A stretch of DNA of 37,110 nucleotides from Microbacterium nanhaiense (lineage in GTDB: Bacteria; Actinomycetota; Actinomycetes; Actinomycetales; Microbacteriaceae). A model generated the notes under the pieces. The model worked only from the letters and a program-made list of their open reading frames with translations, had not been told where the DNA came from and made no database searches. The position numbers were made by a program, and so were the translations under genes. Every line of letters starts with the position of its first letter. Position 1 is the stretch's first letter. This document shows, piece after piece, positions 8,488 to 16,458 of the stretch. The stretch covers positions 535,366 to 572,475 of the forward strand of contig NZ_BMMQ01000001.1 in NCBI RefSeq assembly GCF_014646015.1, in the 5' to 3' direction.

Positions 8488-9129
8488 ATGCGCAGGGCGA
8501 CCTTCCGTGATCAGACGGTCGACTATGCGGCAGTGGGGGCCTCGCAGACCCCCGACCTGCTGCAGTACCCGCCGGAGGGCTCGCTCCCGGCGGTCGATAC
8601 GTGGCGAATCGGGAGCGGCGAAGAACGCTTCCGAAAGGCGAGTGACGACCTGCTGTCGTGGCGCGTCGTCACGGGCGCGGGCTTTGAGATCACCGACGTC
8701 CGACCCCCGCGCGACGCGGCCTACACGGGCGTGAGCTTCGCGGCCGATGGTACGCCGAAAGCGCCGGCCAGCCACGACGAAGAGCCGCGAGTGTCCGACG
8801 AGGGCCTGCCCTTCGTCACGCCGGGCGCCACCGCCCATCTCGCGAACGCCAAGCGCGGACACCGCGCGAACGCCGACTACCGTGTGATCTTCGTGACGGA
8901 GGATCCGCGTCGCACCGCCTTCGCGATCGGAACCGTCGATGCGACGATCGTGAGCGGTGAGATTCTGCTGGCGGTCGAGTGGCGCGACAACGACGAGGTG
9001 TGGTTCGAGGTCCGGGCGTTCGACGTGCCGGTGGCCTGGCCGTACCGCCTGTTCAAGGGCCTCGTGAAGCGCCGGCGCAAGCGCATCAACACCGCCTATC
9101 TGCGCGCGATCTCCCCCTTGTTCGCCTGA
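8488..9129 (+). CDS. DUF1990 family protein
   Basis: 213-residue protein recognised as DUF1990 (family of unknown function), between lepA and hemW. It begins RRATFRDQTVDYAAVG, and the end is strongly basic (KGLVKRRRKRINTAYLRAI). The C-terminal half holds VEWRDNDEVWFEVRAFDVPV, a beta-rich stretch typical of the family. No signal peptide or clear membrane segment is visible. A GTG nine bases upstream (8479) is an alternative start. Its stop overlaps the hemW ATG (TGATG), so the two are translationally coupled. No function is claimed. Confidence 0.85.
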   Translation: MRRATFRDQTVDYAAVGASQTPDLLQYPPEGSLPAVDTWRIGSGEERFRKASDDLLSWRVVTGAGFEITDVRPPRDAAYTGVSFAADGTPKAPASHDEEPRVSDEGLPFVTPGATAHLANAKRGHRANADYRVIFVTEDPRRTAFAIGTVDATIVSGEILLAVEWRDNDEVWFEVRAFDVPVAWPYRLFKGLVKRRRKRINTAYLRAISPLFA

Positions 9130-10343
9130 TGGCCGGCGCGCTGCCGCTCGGCGATCCCGCACCCACCGACGGACGCCTCGGCGTGTCCGCCGACCCGGGC
9201 ACCGACTTCGGGGTCTACCTGCACGTGCCGTTCTGCCGCGTGCGCTGCGGGTACTGCGACTTCAATACCTATACGGCGACGGAGCTGCGCGGGGCGCGAC
9301 AGGATCAGTACGCCGACACGCTCCTGCACGAGATCGGCCTCTCGCGCCGGGTGCTCGAAGAGGCCGGCCCGCTGCGGCCCGCCCGCACGGTCTTCTTCGG
9401 CGGCGGCACGCCCACGCTCCTGCCCGCCGGCGACCTGGCGCGCATGCTCGACGGAGTGAGAGACGCGTTCAGCCTCGCGCTCGATGCGGAGATCACCGTC
9501 GAAGCGAATCCCGACACCGTCACCGATGCCGTCGTCGAACGGCTCGCATCGGCGGGGGTGAACCGGCTCTCGATCGGGATGCAGTCGTCCGTGCCGCACG
9601 TGCTCGCCGCCCTCGATCGCAGCCACAGCCCCGAGAACGTCTCGCTCGCGGTCGCGGCCGCGAAGCGGGCGGGCCTCGACGTGAGCGTCGACCTGATCTA
9701 CGGCGCGCCGGGGGAGAGCCTCGACGACTGGCGGCACTCGCTCGAGACCGCGCTGTCGCTGGAGCCGGATCACATCTCGGCATACGCCCTCATCATCGAG
9801 GAGGGCACGAAGCTCGCCCGGCAGATCTCGCGGGGCGAGGTAGCGGCGCCCGATGACGATCTGCAGGCAGACATGTACGAGCTCGCCGACGCGCTTCTCG
9901 CCGGTGGCGGGTACGAGTGGTACGAGGTGTCCAACTGGTCTCGCGGAGAGGCCCACCGCTCGCGCCACAACCTGTCGTATTGGCGCGGCTTCGACTGGTG
10001 GGGCTATGGACCGGGCGCGCACAGCCATGTCGCCGGTCTGCGCTGGTGGAATGTGAAGCACCCCGCTGCGTACGCGCAGCGGCTGGCGCTGGGCGAATCA
10101 CCGGCGGCAGGCCGAGAGACGCCCGATGCGGACGCCCGCGCGCTGGAGCGCGTGCTGCTCGAAACGCGGATCCGTGAGGGCATGGCGATCTCGGAGCTGC
10201 CGAGCGCTGCCGCGCGTACCGCGATCGCGGGCCTCGTCGCCGACGGGCTCGTCGACGGATCCGCGGCGATCCGCGGGCGGATCGTGCTGACGCTTCGCGG
10301 CCGCCTGCTCGCCGACGCGGTCGTCCGCTCCCTCACAGTCTGA
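9129..10343 (+). CDS. hemW: Radical SAM haem chaperone HemW
   Basis: 404-residue radical SAM protein related to HemN. HemW proteins bind haem and are thought to deliver it to target enzymes. The radical SAM cluster motif is FCRVRCGYCDF (C-x3-C-x2-C, about residues 33-43), followed by FFGGGTPTLL and an EANPDT segment, both typical of the HemN/HemW group. The C-terminal HemN domain includes NLSYWRGFDWWGYGPGAHS. Many older annotations call such genes coproporphyrinogen III oxidase, but the CxxxCxxC form without a fourth N-terminal Cys fits HemW. The ATG at 9129 overlaps the preceding stop codon. The frame is open further upstream, within DUF1990. Confidence 0.95.
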   Translation: MAGALPLGDPAPTDGRLGVSADPGTDFGVYLHVPFCRVRCGYCDFNTYTATELRGARQDQYADTLLHEIGLSRRVLEEAGPLRPARTVFFGGGTPTLLPAGDLARMLDGVRDAFSLALDAEITVEANPDTVTDAVVERLASAGVNRLSIGMQSSVPHVLAALDRSHSPENVSLAVAAAKRAGLDVSVDLIYGAPGESLDDWRHSLETALSLEPDHISAYALIIEEGTKLARQISRGEVAAPDDDLQADMYELADALLAGGGYEWYEVSNWSRGEAHRSRHNLSYWRGFDWWGYGPGAHSHVAGLRWWNVKHPAAYAQRLALGESPAAGRETPDADARALERVLLETRIREGMAISELPSAAARTAIAGLVADGLVDGSAAIRGRIVLTLRGRLLADAVVRSLTV

Positions 10344-10371
10344 GCGTCCTTCCGGCTCCGAACGGGTAACA

Positions 10372-10398
10372 TTGGCACTCGACATGTGAGAGTGCCAG
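10372..10398 (+). promoter_or_regulatory. CIRCE operator of hrcA
   Basis: TTGGCACTC and GAGTGCCAG are separated by 9 bases, against the CIRCE consensus TTAGCACTC-N9-GAGTGCTAA. The spacing is exact and the 8-bp arms (TGGCACTC/GAGTGCCA) are perfect. It lies just upstream of the hrcA ribosome site and overlaps the end of a weak -10 box (TAACAT, 10367-10372). HrcA therefore probably represses its own transcription. Confidence 0.85.
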
Positions 10399-10414
10399 GA
10401 TGGAGGGAGACGGC

Positions 10415-11440
10415 ATGGTCAGCGATAGGCGCCTGCAGGTGCTCCGAGCCATCGTCACCGACTTCGTCGACACCCACGAGCCGGTCGGCTCGAAGGCCAT
10501 CGTCGAGCGCCATGCCTTCGGGGTCTCGGCGGCGACGATTCGCAACGACATGGCGATCCTCGAAGAAGAGGATCTGATTGCGCAGACCCACACCTCGTCC
10601 GGACGCGTGCCGACGGACAAGGGCTACCGGGCATTCGTCAACCACCTGGCGGATGTCCGCCCCCTCTCCGCCGCGCAGCGCTCCGCGATCGAAACCTTCC
10701 TGCGCGACCCCGCGGATCTCGACGACCTGCTCAGCCGCACGGTGCGCCTGCTCACGCAGTTGACGGGCCAGGTGGCGCTCGTGCAGTATCCGTCGTTCTC
10801 GCGCGCGACCGTGACGCACGTGCAGCTCGTGCGGCTCGACGCCCGCCGCGCCCTCGTGATCATGGTCACCGACACGGGCAGGGTGTCGCAGAGCATCGCG
10901 TTGCTCCCACCCGAGGCGGCGACGACGGATCTCGACATCGCGCTCGCGCTCCTTCAGCCTCTCGTCGTCAGTCACCCCGTCCGGGTCGCGGCCGAGCGCA
11001 TTCAGGCCGCGCGGGGTTCCGCGGCGCCCGCGGATCCGGCGTTCTCGGCGATCGCCGCGGCGATCGCGGACGACCTCGAGGAGTTCCGTCAGAACCGGCT
11101 CGTGATGGCGGGATCCGCGACGCTCGCGCAGCGGACCAGCGACTTTCGCGGGAGCATCCACCCGCTCCTCGAGGCGATCGAGGAACAGGTCACGCTGCTC
11201 AAGCTGATGAGCGAGATGGCCGATGACGACGAAGGGCTGGCGACGAGCATCGGCCGCGAGAACGACGCGTTCGGGCTCGGCGAGGCATCGATCGTGACGA
11301 GTACCTACGACGCGACCGTCAGTCGCGCCCGCGTCGGCCTGATGGGGCCGACCCGCATGGACTACCCGCGCAATCTCGCGGCGGCTCGGGCCGTCGCGCG
11401 CTACCTGACGCGGGTTCTAGAAGAAGACGAGAGCCGCTGA
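10415..11440 (+). CDS. hrcA: Heat-inducible transcriptional repressor HrcA
   Basis: 341-residue repressor that binds CIRCE operators and controls chaperone genes. The N-terminal winged helix-turn-helix (about 5-75) includes HEPVGSKAIVERHAFGVSAA and TIRNDMAILEEEDLI, both diagnostic of HrcA. The GAF-like HrcA domain follows and ends with GPTRMDYPRNLAAARAVARY. I chose the ATG at 10415 because the strong ribosome site ggaggga sits just before it. An in-frame ATG at 10400 overlaps that site and is less likely. dnaJ follows 47 bases later, the usual actinobacterial hrcA-dnaJ pair. Confidence 0.97.
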   Translation: MVSDRRLQVLRAIVTDFVDTHEPVGSKAIVERHAFGVSAATIRNDMAILEEEDLIAQTHTSSGRVPTDKGYRAFVNHLADVRPLSAAQRSAIETFLRDPADLDDLLSRTVRLLTQLTGQVALVQYPSFSRATVTHVQLVRLDARRALVIMVTDTGRVSQSIALLPPEAATTDLDIALALLQPLVVSHPVRVAAERIQAARGSAAPADPAFSAIAAAIADDLEEFRQNRLVMAGSATLAQRTSDFRGSIHPLLEAIEEQVTLLKLMSEMADDDEGLATSIGRENDAFGLGEASIVTSTYDATVSRARVGLMGPTRMDYPRNLAAARAVARYLTRVLEEDESR

Positions 11441-11487
11441 ACGCGGCATCCCCCTCATCGCGGGCATTCCCCGCGGAAAGGTGAGAA

Positions 11488-12603
11488 GTGGCAGACCACT
11501 ACGACGTGCTCGGAGTCTCGCGCGAGGCATCGGACGACGAGATCAAGAAGGCGTACCGCAAGCTTGCGCGCAAGCTGCACCCCGACGTGAATCCGTCGCC
11601 GGAGGCCGCGGAGGAGTTCAAGAACGTCACCCACGCCTATGACGTGCTGAGCGACCCCGAGCAGCGCCGCCGTTACGACATGGGCGGCGATGACGCCATG
11701 GGCGGCTTCGGAGGCGCGGGCTTTGGCGGCTTCGGGGACGTCTTCGAGGCGTTCTTCGGTGCGGCCGGTGGGGCGTCCCGTGCCGGGCGCCCGCGGTCGC
11801 GGCGCGAGCGCGGCGACGACGCTCTCGTCCGCCTGACGCTGGGGCTCGGCGACGTCGTGTTCGGGACCCATCGCGACGTCGAGATCGACACCGCGGTGCT
11901 CTGCGACACCTGTCAGGGCACCTGCTGTCAGCCGGGGACGGAGCCGACCCGGTGCGACGTGTGCGGCGGATCCGGACACGTGCAGCGACAGGTGCGCAGC
12001 CTGCTCGGCAACGTCGTCACGCAGCAGCTCTGCGGATCCTGCCAGGGTTACGGCACCCGTATCGAGCACCCCTGCGCCGCCTGCAGCGGCCAGGGCCGGG
12101 TGCGCTCGCGCCGCACGGTGGGTCTCGACATCCCGGCGGGCGTCGAGACGGGCCTGCGGCTGCAGCTCGCCGGATCCGGCGAGGTCGGTCCCGCGGGTGG
12201 CCCCAACGGTGACCTTTACGTCGAGATCCACGTCGACACGCACCCGGTCTTCAGCCGGGACGGCGACGACCTGCTCGCGACCCTCGAAGTGTCGATGACG
12301 GACGCGATCCTCGGCACCTCCACGTCGATCGACGGGCTCGACGGCGCGGTCGACCTCGAGGTCCGCGCCGGCGTGCAGTCGGGCGACGTCCTCAAGATCG
12401 ACGGCCGGGGCATCACCGGTCTGCGAACGAAGAAGCGCGGCGACCTGCGCATTTCGGTGCAGGTCGTCACGCCCACGAAGGTCGACCACAAGACCCGCAA
12501 GCTCGTCGAGGAGCTCGCCCAGCGCACAAAGGCCCCGGATCCGCGACTCGCCGAGCACCAGCAGGGCTTCTTCTCGAGGTTCCGCGACAAGTTCGGCCGC
12601 TGA
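11488..12603 (+). CDS. dnaJ: Chaperone protein DnaJ (DnaJ2 type)
   Basis: 371-residue co-chaperone that stimulates DnaK ATPase and delivers unfolded proteins. The J domain (about 3-68) has the HPD motif in [14 protein letters not shown]. It is followed by a Gly/Phe-rich linker ([13 protein letters not shown]), a zinc-binding region (about 130-210) and the C-terminal substrate-binding domains. The GTG at 11488 has a ribosome site (gaaaggtg). Zinc repeats 2-4 read [16 protein letters not shown] and CAACSGQG. The first reads CDTCQGTC, with Cys in place of the final Gly, and a further Cys follows; the four pairs of metal ligands are still present. It is cotranscribed with hrcA and thus indirectly under CIRCE. 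Confidence 0.97.
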   Translation: MADHYDVLGVSREASDDEIKKAYRKLARKLHPDVNPSPEAAEEFKNVTHAYDVLSDPEQRRRYDMGGDDAMGGFGGAGFGGFGDVFEAFFGAAGGASRAGRPRSRRERGDDALVRLTLGLGDVVFGTHRDVEIDTAVLCDTCQGTCCQPGTEPTRCDVCGGSGHVQRQVRSLLGNVVTQQLCGSCQGYGTRIEHPCAACSGQGRVRSRRTVGLDIPAGVETGLRLQLAGSGEVGPAGGPNGDLYVEIHVDTHPVFSRDGDDLLATLEVSMTDAILGTSTSIDGLDGAVDLEVRAGVQSGDVLKIDGRGITGLRTKKRGDLRISVQVVTPTKVDHKTRKLVEELAQRTKAPDPRLAEHQQGFFSRFRDKFGR

Positions 12604-12605
12604 TC

Positions 12606-13325
12606 GTGGCGCTGCACTTCGTCGTCGATGACGCGTCGGGCGACGCGATCGAGCTGACCGGCTCGGAGGCGCACCACGCGTCGGCTGTTCGCCGCGTGCG
12701 CGTGGGCGAGGAGGTGACGGTCACGGACGGCCGAGGCGCGTGGCTGACGGGATCGGTCGCCTCGGCCGACCCCAAGCGGGTTTCGATTTCCGTGGAATCG
12801 CGCGCGTTCGTCGAGGCGCCCGCGCGGCGGATCCTGCTCGCGCAGGCGCTGGCGAAGGGTGACCGCGACGAGCTCGCGGTGCAGGCGGCGACGGAGCTCG
12901 ACATCGATGGGATCATCCCTTGGCAGGCGGCGCGGAGCGTATCGCGCTGGTCGGGCCCGAAGGCGTCGAAGGGGCAGGCCCGCTGGCAGACGATCGTGCG
13001 CGAGGCCGCCAAGCAGGCGCACCGCGCCTGGATCCCGATCGTTTCTCCGGTTGCCTCGACCTCCGACCTCGTCGCGCTCGCGCCCGACGCGAGGATCGTC
13101 GTGCTCGATCCCTGGACCGACAATCGCGTCGCGGATCTTGACTGGTCGGGGGAGCAGGACGTGATTCTCGTCGTCGGCCCGGAGGGCGGTATCGCCCCGG
13201 AAGAGCTCGCGGCGTTCGGCGAGGCCAGCGCCGTGCGTGCCCGCCTCGGTCAGAGTGTGCTGCGCACCTCGACGGCCGGTCCGGCCGCGCTCGCGCTGCT
13301 GAACCAGGCCATCGGGCGCTGGTGA
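12606..13325 (+). CDS. rsmE: 16S rRNA (uracil-1498-N3)-methyltransferase
   Basis: 239-residue SPOUT-fold enzyme that methylates N3 of U1498 in 16S rRNA with S-adenosylmethionine. The N-terminal PUA-like domain contains HHASAVRRVRVGEEVTVTDG. The C-terminal knot region carries VVGPEGGIAPEE and LGQSVLRTSTAG, in place of the more common LG-x-RILR-x-ETA. The start is a GTG two bases after the dnaJ stop, so translation is probably coupled. Length is normal for the family. Confidence 0.95.
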   Translation: MALHFVVDDASGDAIELTGSEAHHASAVRRVRVGEEVTVTDGRGAWLTGSVASADPKRVSISVESRAFVEAPARRILLAQALAKGDRDELAVQAATELDIDGIIPWQAARSVSRWSGPKASKGQARWQTIVREAAKQAHRAWIPIVSPVASTSDLVALAPDARIVVLDPWTDNRVADLDWSGEQDVILVVGPEGGIAPEELAAFGEASAVRARLGQSVLRTSTAGPAALALLNQAIGRW

Positions 13326-13336
13326 CCCCGGCCTGA

Positions 13337-13361
13337 GCTCGCGCCCGCGGAACACGCGAGC
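13337..13361 (+). terminator. Possible terminator after rsmE
   Basis: gctcgcg and cgcgagc form a 7-bp stem with an 11-base loop, 12 bases after the rsmE stop and before the lysR promoter. There is no T-run, so this is only a plausible terminator. Confidence 0.4.
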
Positions 13362-13379
13362 CCGCCGGCGTGCACGGGA

Positions 13380-13385
13380 TAGCGT
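13380..13385 (+). promoter_or_regulatory. -10 box of the LysR gene, leaderless
   Basis: TAGCGT ends 6 bases before the ATG at 13392, with only ttcttt between. There is no ribosome site, so a leaderless transcript is expected. Confidence 0.5.
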
Positions 13386-13391
13386 TTCTTT

Positions 13392-14345
13392 ATGGCCCAG
13401 GACGGTATGCACATGACGCGCGGCGTGACGCTTCAACAGTTGCGGTACTTCGTCGAGGTCGCGGTCGAGGGTTCCATCAGCGCGGCGGCCGACCTGCTCT
13501 ACGTGTCGCAACCGACGGTGTCCGCGGCGCTGAAGGAACTTGAGAATCGGACCGGCCGCGCGCTGCTGGTGCGCTCCGCCCGGGGAGCGACGCTCACCGA
13601 GGAGGGCGTCGAGTTCCTCGGATACGCGCGTCAGGTGATCGAACAGGCCGAGCTACTCGAGCAGAAGTACCTCGGTCGAGCGCCGTCGCGGCGCCTGCTC
13701 GCGGTCTCGACCCAGCACTATTCCTTCGTCGTCGACGCGTTCGTGCGAATGGTGAGGGCGACCGACGCCGACGAGTACGCGTTCAGCCTGCGCGAGACCC
13801 GCACGTGGGACATCATCGAGGACGTGCGCACAATGCGCAGCGAGCTCGGCGTGCTGTACCGCAACGACTTCAACAGCAAGGTCATCGACAAGCTGCTCCG
13901 CGAATCCGGGCTCGTCTTCACGCCCCTGTTCCGCGCGGATCCGCACATCTTCGTCGCGCGGACGAACCCGCTCGCCGGCCGGGAGCGCGTGACGCTCGAG
14001 GACCTCGCGGAGCTGCCGCGCCTGACGTTCGACCAGGGTTCGAACAACTCCTTCTATTTCGCGGAGGAGATCCTCTCGACGCGAACCGTGAAGCAGGACA
14101 TCCGCGTGAGCGATCGCGCGACGATCTTCAACCTCATGATCGGACTCGGCGGATACACGATCTCGACGGGACTGATCTCCGGAGAGATGGATCCGTCGAT
14201 CGTCGCGGTGCCGCTCGACGTCGACGAGCGCATCGAGATCGGGTGGATCAGTCACGCGGTCGCGTCGCTGACCGCGCAGGCGCAGCGCTTTGTCGACGAG
14301 ATGCGCGGAGTTGTCGAGGGATACGGAGTCTCGCTCCTCACATAG
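13392..14345 (+). CDS. LysR-family transcriptional regulator next to mesX-mesD
   Basis: 317-residue LysR-type regulator. The N-terminal helix-turn-helix (about 10-70) reads LQQLRYFVEVAVEGSISAAA then VSQPTVSAALKELENRTGR. The C-terminal ligand-binding fold of the family spans roughly 100-300. It is transcribed in the same direction as mesX and mesD and ends 71 bases before mesX. LysR regulators usually control a neighbouring gene, so it most likely regulates the methionine synthase genes, by analogy with MetR/CysB-type control of sulphur metabolism. That role is inference. The inducer is unknown. Confidence 0.93.
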   Translation: MAQDGMHMTRGVTLQQLRYFVEVAVEGSISAAADLLYVSQPTVSAALKELENRTGRALLVRSARGATLTEEGVEFLGYARQVIEQAELLEQKYLGRAPSRRLLAVSTQHYSFVVDAFVRMVRATDADEYAFSLRETRTWDIIEDVRTMRSELGVLYRNDFNSKVIDKLLRESGLVFTPLFRADPHIFVARTNPLAGRERVTLEDLAELPRLTFDQGSNNSFYFAEEILSTRTVKQDIRVSDRATIFNLMIGLGGYTISTGLISGEMDPSIVAVPLDVDERIEIGWISHAVASLTAQAQRFVDEMRGVVEGYGVSLLT

Positions 14346-14354
14346 TTTCCTTCT

Positions 14355-14369
14355 ATGACGACACATCAT
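14355..14369. promoter_or_regulatory. Candidate LysR-type binding site upstream of mesX
   Basis: atga-N7-tcat is an interrupted dyad that fits the general T-N11-A LysR pattern, in the 71-base gap between the regulator gene and mesX. A gctatagc octamer palindrome follows at 14383-14390. A -10-like TACACT (14404-14409) ends 7 bases before the mesX ATG, so the dyad would lie around -60 to -45. The assignment rests on position and symmetry only. Confidence 0.35.
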
Positions 14370-14416
14370 GAGCGCATATGAGGCTATAGCTCGGCGTTGT
14401 TCATACACTGAGGACG

Positions 14417-15346
14417 ATGCACCCCACGTTCAGGCTCACGACGACGCGTTTCGATGAGGACTACACCCCGTCCGCCGATACGCGCACCACCACCAACTTC
14501 GCGAATCTGGCGCGAGGTGAGAGCCGTCAACAGAACCTGCGTAACGCGATCGCGATGATCAACAATCGGTTCAACGACCTCGTGCGCTGGGACAACCCGA
14601 CGGGCGACCGTTACGCCATCGACCTCGACATCGTCTCGGTCGACCTGCACCTGCGGGAGGCGTTTCCCGTCATCGAGGTGTTGAACGTGTCGATCCGAGA
14701 CCTGTCGACCGGCTCCGTGACCCCGGGCATCGTCGGCAACAATTTCTCCTCGTACATCCGCGACTACGACTTCAGCGTGACGCTGCCGAACGGCATGCCG
14801 GATGACTTCGGCGTGCTGCACGGGCGCATCTTCCAGCGATTCCTCGAGTCCGATGCGTACCGGTCGCGGTTCGCGCAGGATCCGGTGATTTGCATCAGCG
14901 TGTCGACATCGCGCACCTACGAGCGCACCCAGAACGAGCACCCCGTGCTCGGGGTCGAGTACGTGCAGCCCGAGGGATCCTTGACGGACCTCTACTTCGG
15001 CAAGATGGGGCTGTCGGTGCGGTACTTCATGCCGCCGGGCTCCGTCGCACCGCTGGCGTTCTATCACCGCGGCGACCTTCTCAACGATTACACGCCGCTG
15101 CAGCTCGCGGGCACGGTCGCGACGATGGAGACCTTCCAGAAGATCTACCGCCCCGAGATCTACAACGCCAACTCGGTGGCGCCTGCGATCTACCGCCCGA
15201 GCCTCGAGCACTCCGACTTCTCCGTTCCGAAGGTCGACTACGACCGAGACGAACGCGCCCGCCTCGGCAAGGAGCAGGGCGCCTACGCAGATGAGTACCT
15301 GATGAGGCCGTACGGCACGATTCTCGAGGAATGGACGACACGATGA
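14417..15346 (+). CDS. mesX: MesX (DUF1852), partner of methionine synthase MesD
   Basis: 309-residue protein recognised as DUF1852. Characteristic stretches are NNRFNDLVRWDNPTGDRYAI (near the N-terminus), VEYVQPEGSLTDLYFGKMGL and PLAFYHRGDLLNDYTPLQLA. In bacteria with the folate-independent methionine synthase MesD, this family (MesX) is required together with oxygen for activity; its reaction is not established. Here it is followed directly by mesD with an ATGA overlap, which strongly supports the assignment. A GAGGA ribosome site and a -10-like TACACT both lie directly upstream of the ATG. No membrane segment or signal peptide is visible. Confidence 0.9.
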   Translation: MHPTFRLTTTRFDEDYTPSADTRTTTNFANLARGESRQQNLRNAIAMINNRFNDLVRWDNPTGDRYAIDLDIVSVDLHLREAFPVIEVLNVSIRDLSTGSVTPGIVGNNFSSYIRDYDFSVTLPNGMPDDFGVLHGRIFQRFLESDAYRSRFAQDPVICISVSTSRTYERTQNEHPVLGVEYVQPEGSLTDLYFGKMGLSVRYFMPPGSVAPLAFYHRGDLLNDYTPLQLAGTVATMETFQKIYRPEIYNANSVAPAIYRPSLEHSDFSVPKVDYDRDERARLGKEQGAYADEYLMRPYGTILEEWTTR

Positions 15347-16371
15347 CACTGCCCCTCCTTCCCACATCGACGGTCGGAAGCCTCCCGAAGCCGTCGTGGC
15401 TGTCCGAGCCCGAGAAGCTTTGGTCGCCATGGCGCCTGGAGGGTGACGAGCGGCGCGAGGGCAAGCTGGATGCGCTGGCACTCGCGGCCGACGAGCAGCG
15501 CCGGGCTGGGCTCGACATCATCAGCGACGGTGAGCAGACCCGCCAGCATTTCGTGACGACCTTCGTCGAGCACCTGGATGGTGTCGACTTCGAGCGTCGC
15601 GAGACGGTGCGGATCCGCGACCGCTACGACGCGAGCGTGCCGACGGTCGCGGGCGAGGTGAGCCTCGACGGATCCGTGTTCGCCGCCGACGCCGCCCAGC
15701 TGCGCGCCGTTACGGATCGCCCGATCAAGTGGGCGCTTCCCGGGCCGATGACGATGATCGACACGCTGTACGACGCGCACTACGGCAGCCGGGAGAAGCT
15801 CGCGTGGGAGTTCGCGGGGATCCTGAATCAAGAGGCGCGGGCGCTCGAGGCGGCCGGCGTCGACATCATTCAGTTCGACGAGCCGGCATTCAACGTATTC
15901 TTCGACGATGTGCGCGAGTGGGGCATCGCGGCGCTGGAGCGAGCGACCGCTGGGCTCGCGGCGCAGACCGCCGTGCACATCTGCTACGGCTACGGCATCA
16001 AGGCGAACACCGATTGGAAGGCAACGCTCGGGTCGGAGTGGCGTCAGTACGAGCAGACCTTCCCGCTGCTGCAGGCATCGTCGATCGACATTGTTTCGCT
16101 CGAGCGTCACAACTCGAACGTGCCCGTCGAACTGCTCGGGCTGTTGCGCGGGAAGAAGGTGATGGTCGGAGCGATCGATGTCGCCACCGATCGGATCGAG
16201 ACCGCTGACGAGGTGGCAGCCACGTTGCGCGGCGCGTTGTCGTTCGTCGACGCGGACAAGCTGATTCCGAGCACCAACTGCGGGATGGCTCCGCTGTCGC
16301 GCCGCATCGCGGGGGAGAAGATGCGGGCGCTGGTGGCGGGCACCGAGCTCGTGCGGGGCGAGCTAGCCTGA
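15343..16371 (+). CDS. mesD: Folate-independent methionine synthase MesD (core-MetE type)
   Basis: 342-residue protein matching only the C-terminal catalytic barrel of cobalamin-independent methionine synthase MetE. It would methylate homocysteine to methionine but lacks the N-terminal half that MetE uses for tri-glutamyl methylfolate. Family landmarks are STVGSLPKPSW at the N-terminus, GEQTRQHF and DIIQFDEPAFNV. The probable zinc ligands are His and Cys of VHICYGYG (about residues 210-217), Glu of IVSLERHNSN and Cys of PSTNCGMAPLS. The start was chosen at the ATG 15343, which overlaps the mesX stop (ATGA). An ATG at 15331 is in frame but abuts the GAGGA ribosome site with no spacer. Pairing with mesX separates it from MesA-C types. 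The methyl donor is unknown. Confidence 0.9.
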   Translation: MTLPLLPTSTVGSLPKPSWLSEPEKLWSPWRLEGDERREGKLDALALAADEQRRAGLDIISDGEQTRQHFVTTFVEHLDGVDFERRETVRIRDRYDASVPTVAGEVSLDGSVFAADAAQLRAVTDRPIKWALPGPMTMIDTLYDAHYGSREKLAWEFAGILNQEARALEAAGVDIIQFDEPAFNVFFDDVREWGIAALERATAGLAAQTAVHICYGYGIKANTDWKATLGSEWRQYEQTFPLLQASSIDIVSLERHNSNVPVELLGLLRGKKVMVGAIDVATDRIETADEVAATLRGALSFVDADKLIPSTNCGMAPLSRRIAGEKMRALVAGTELVRGELA

Positions 16372-16411
16372 GCGTCGGTGGCGAGACCGAACTCATTGCG
16401 TCGGAGTTGTG

Positions 16412-16435
16412 CCGGGATCGCGTCACGCGGCCCGG
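16412..16435. terminator. Possible bidirectional terminator between mesD and the kinase gene
   Basis: ccggg/cccgg outer arms enclose a cgcg-tca-cgcg inner stem with a small internal loop. It lies between two convergent genes in an 87-base gap. No T-run is present on either side. Confidence 0.4.
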
Positions 16436-16458
16436 TCGGCGTGCCCAGAGCTGGCGGG

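Noticed and set aside
9129..10343. HemN (coproporphyrinogen III oxidase) as the identity of the radical SAM gene
   Set aside because: The CxxxCxxC motif without the extra HemN cysteine, the length and the lepA-hrcA context fit HemW.
11441..11487. Small hairpin between hrcA and dnaJ as a terminator
   Set aside because: The stem is short (cgcggg/cccgcg) and overlaps the dnaJ ribosome site. The genes are normally cotranscribed.
15343..16371. Truncated metE pseudogene
   Set aside because: The N-terminal half is missing, but the barrel is complete, starts cleanly at an ATGA overlap, keeps the putative zinc ligands and is paired with DUF1852, as expected for an intact MesD.
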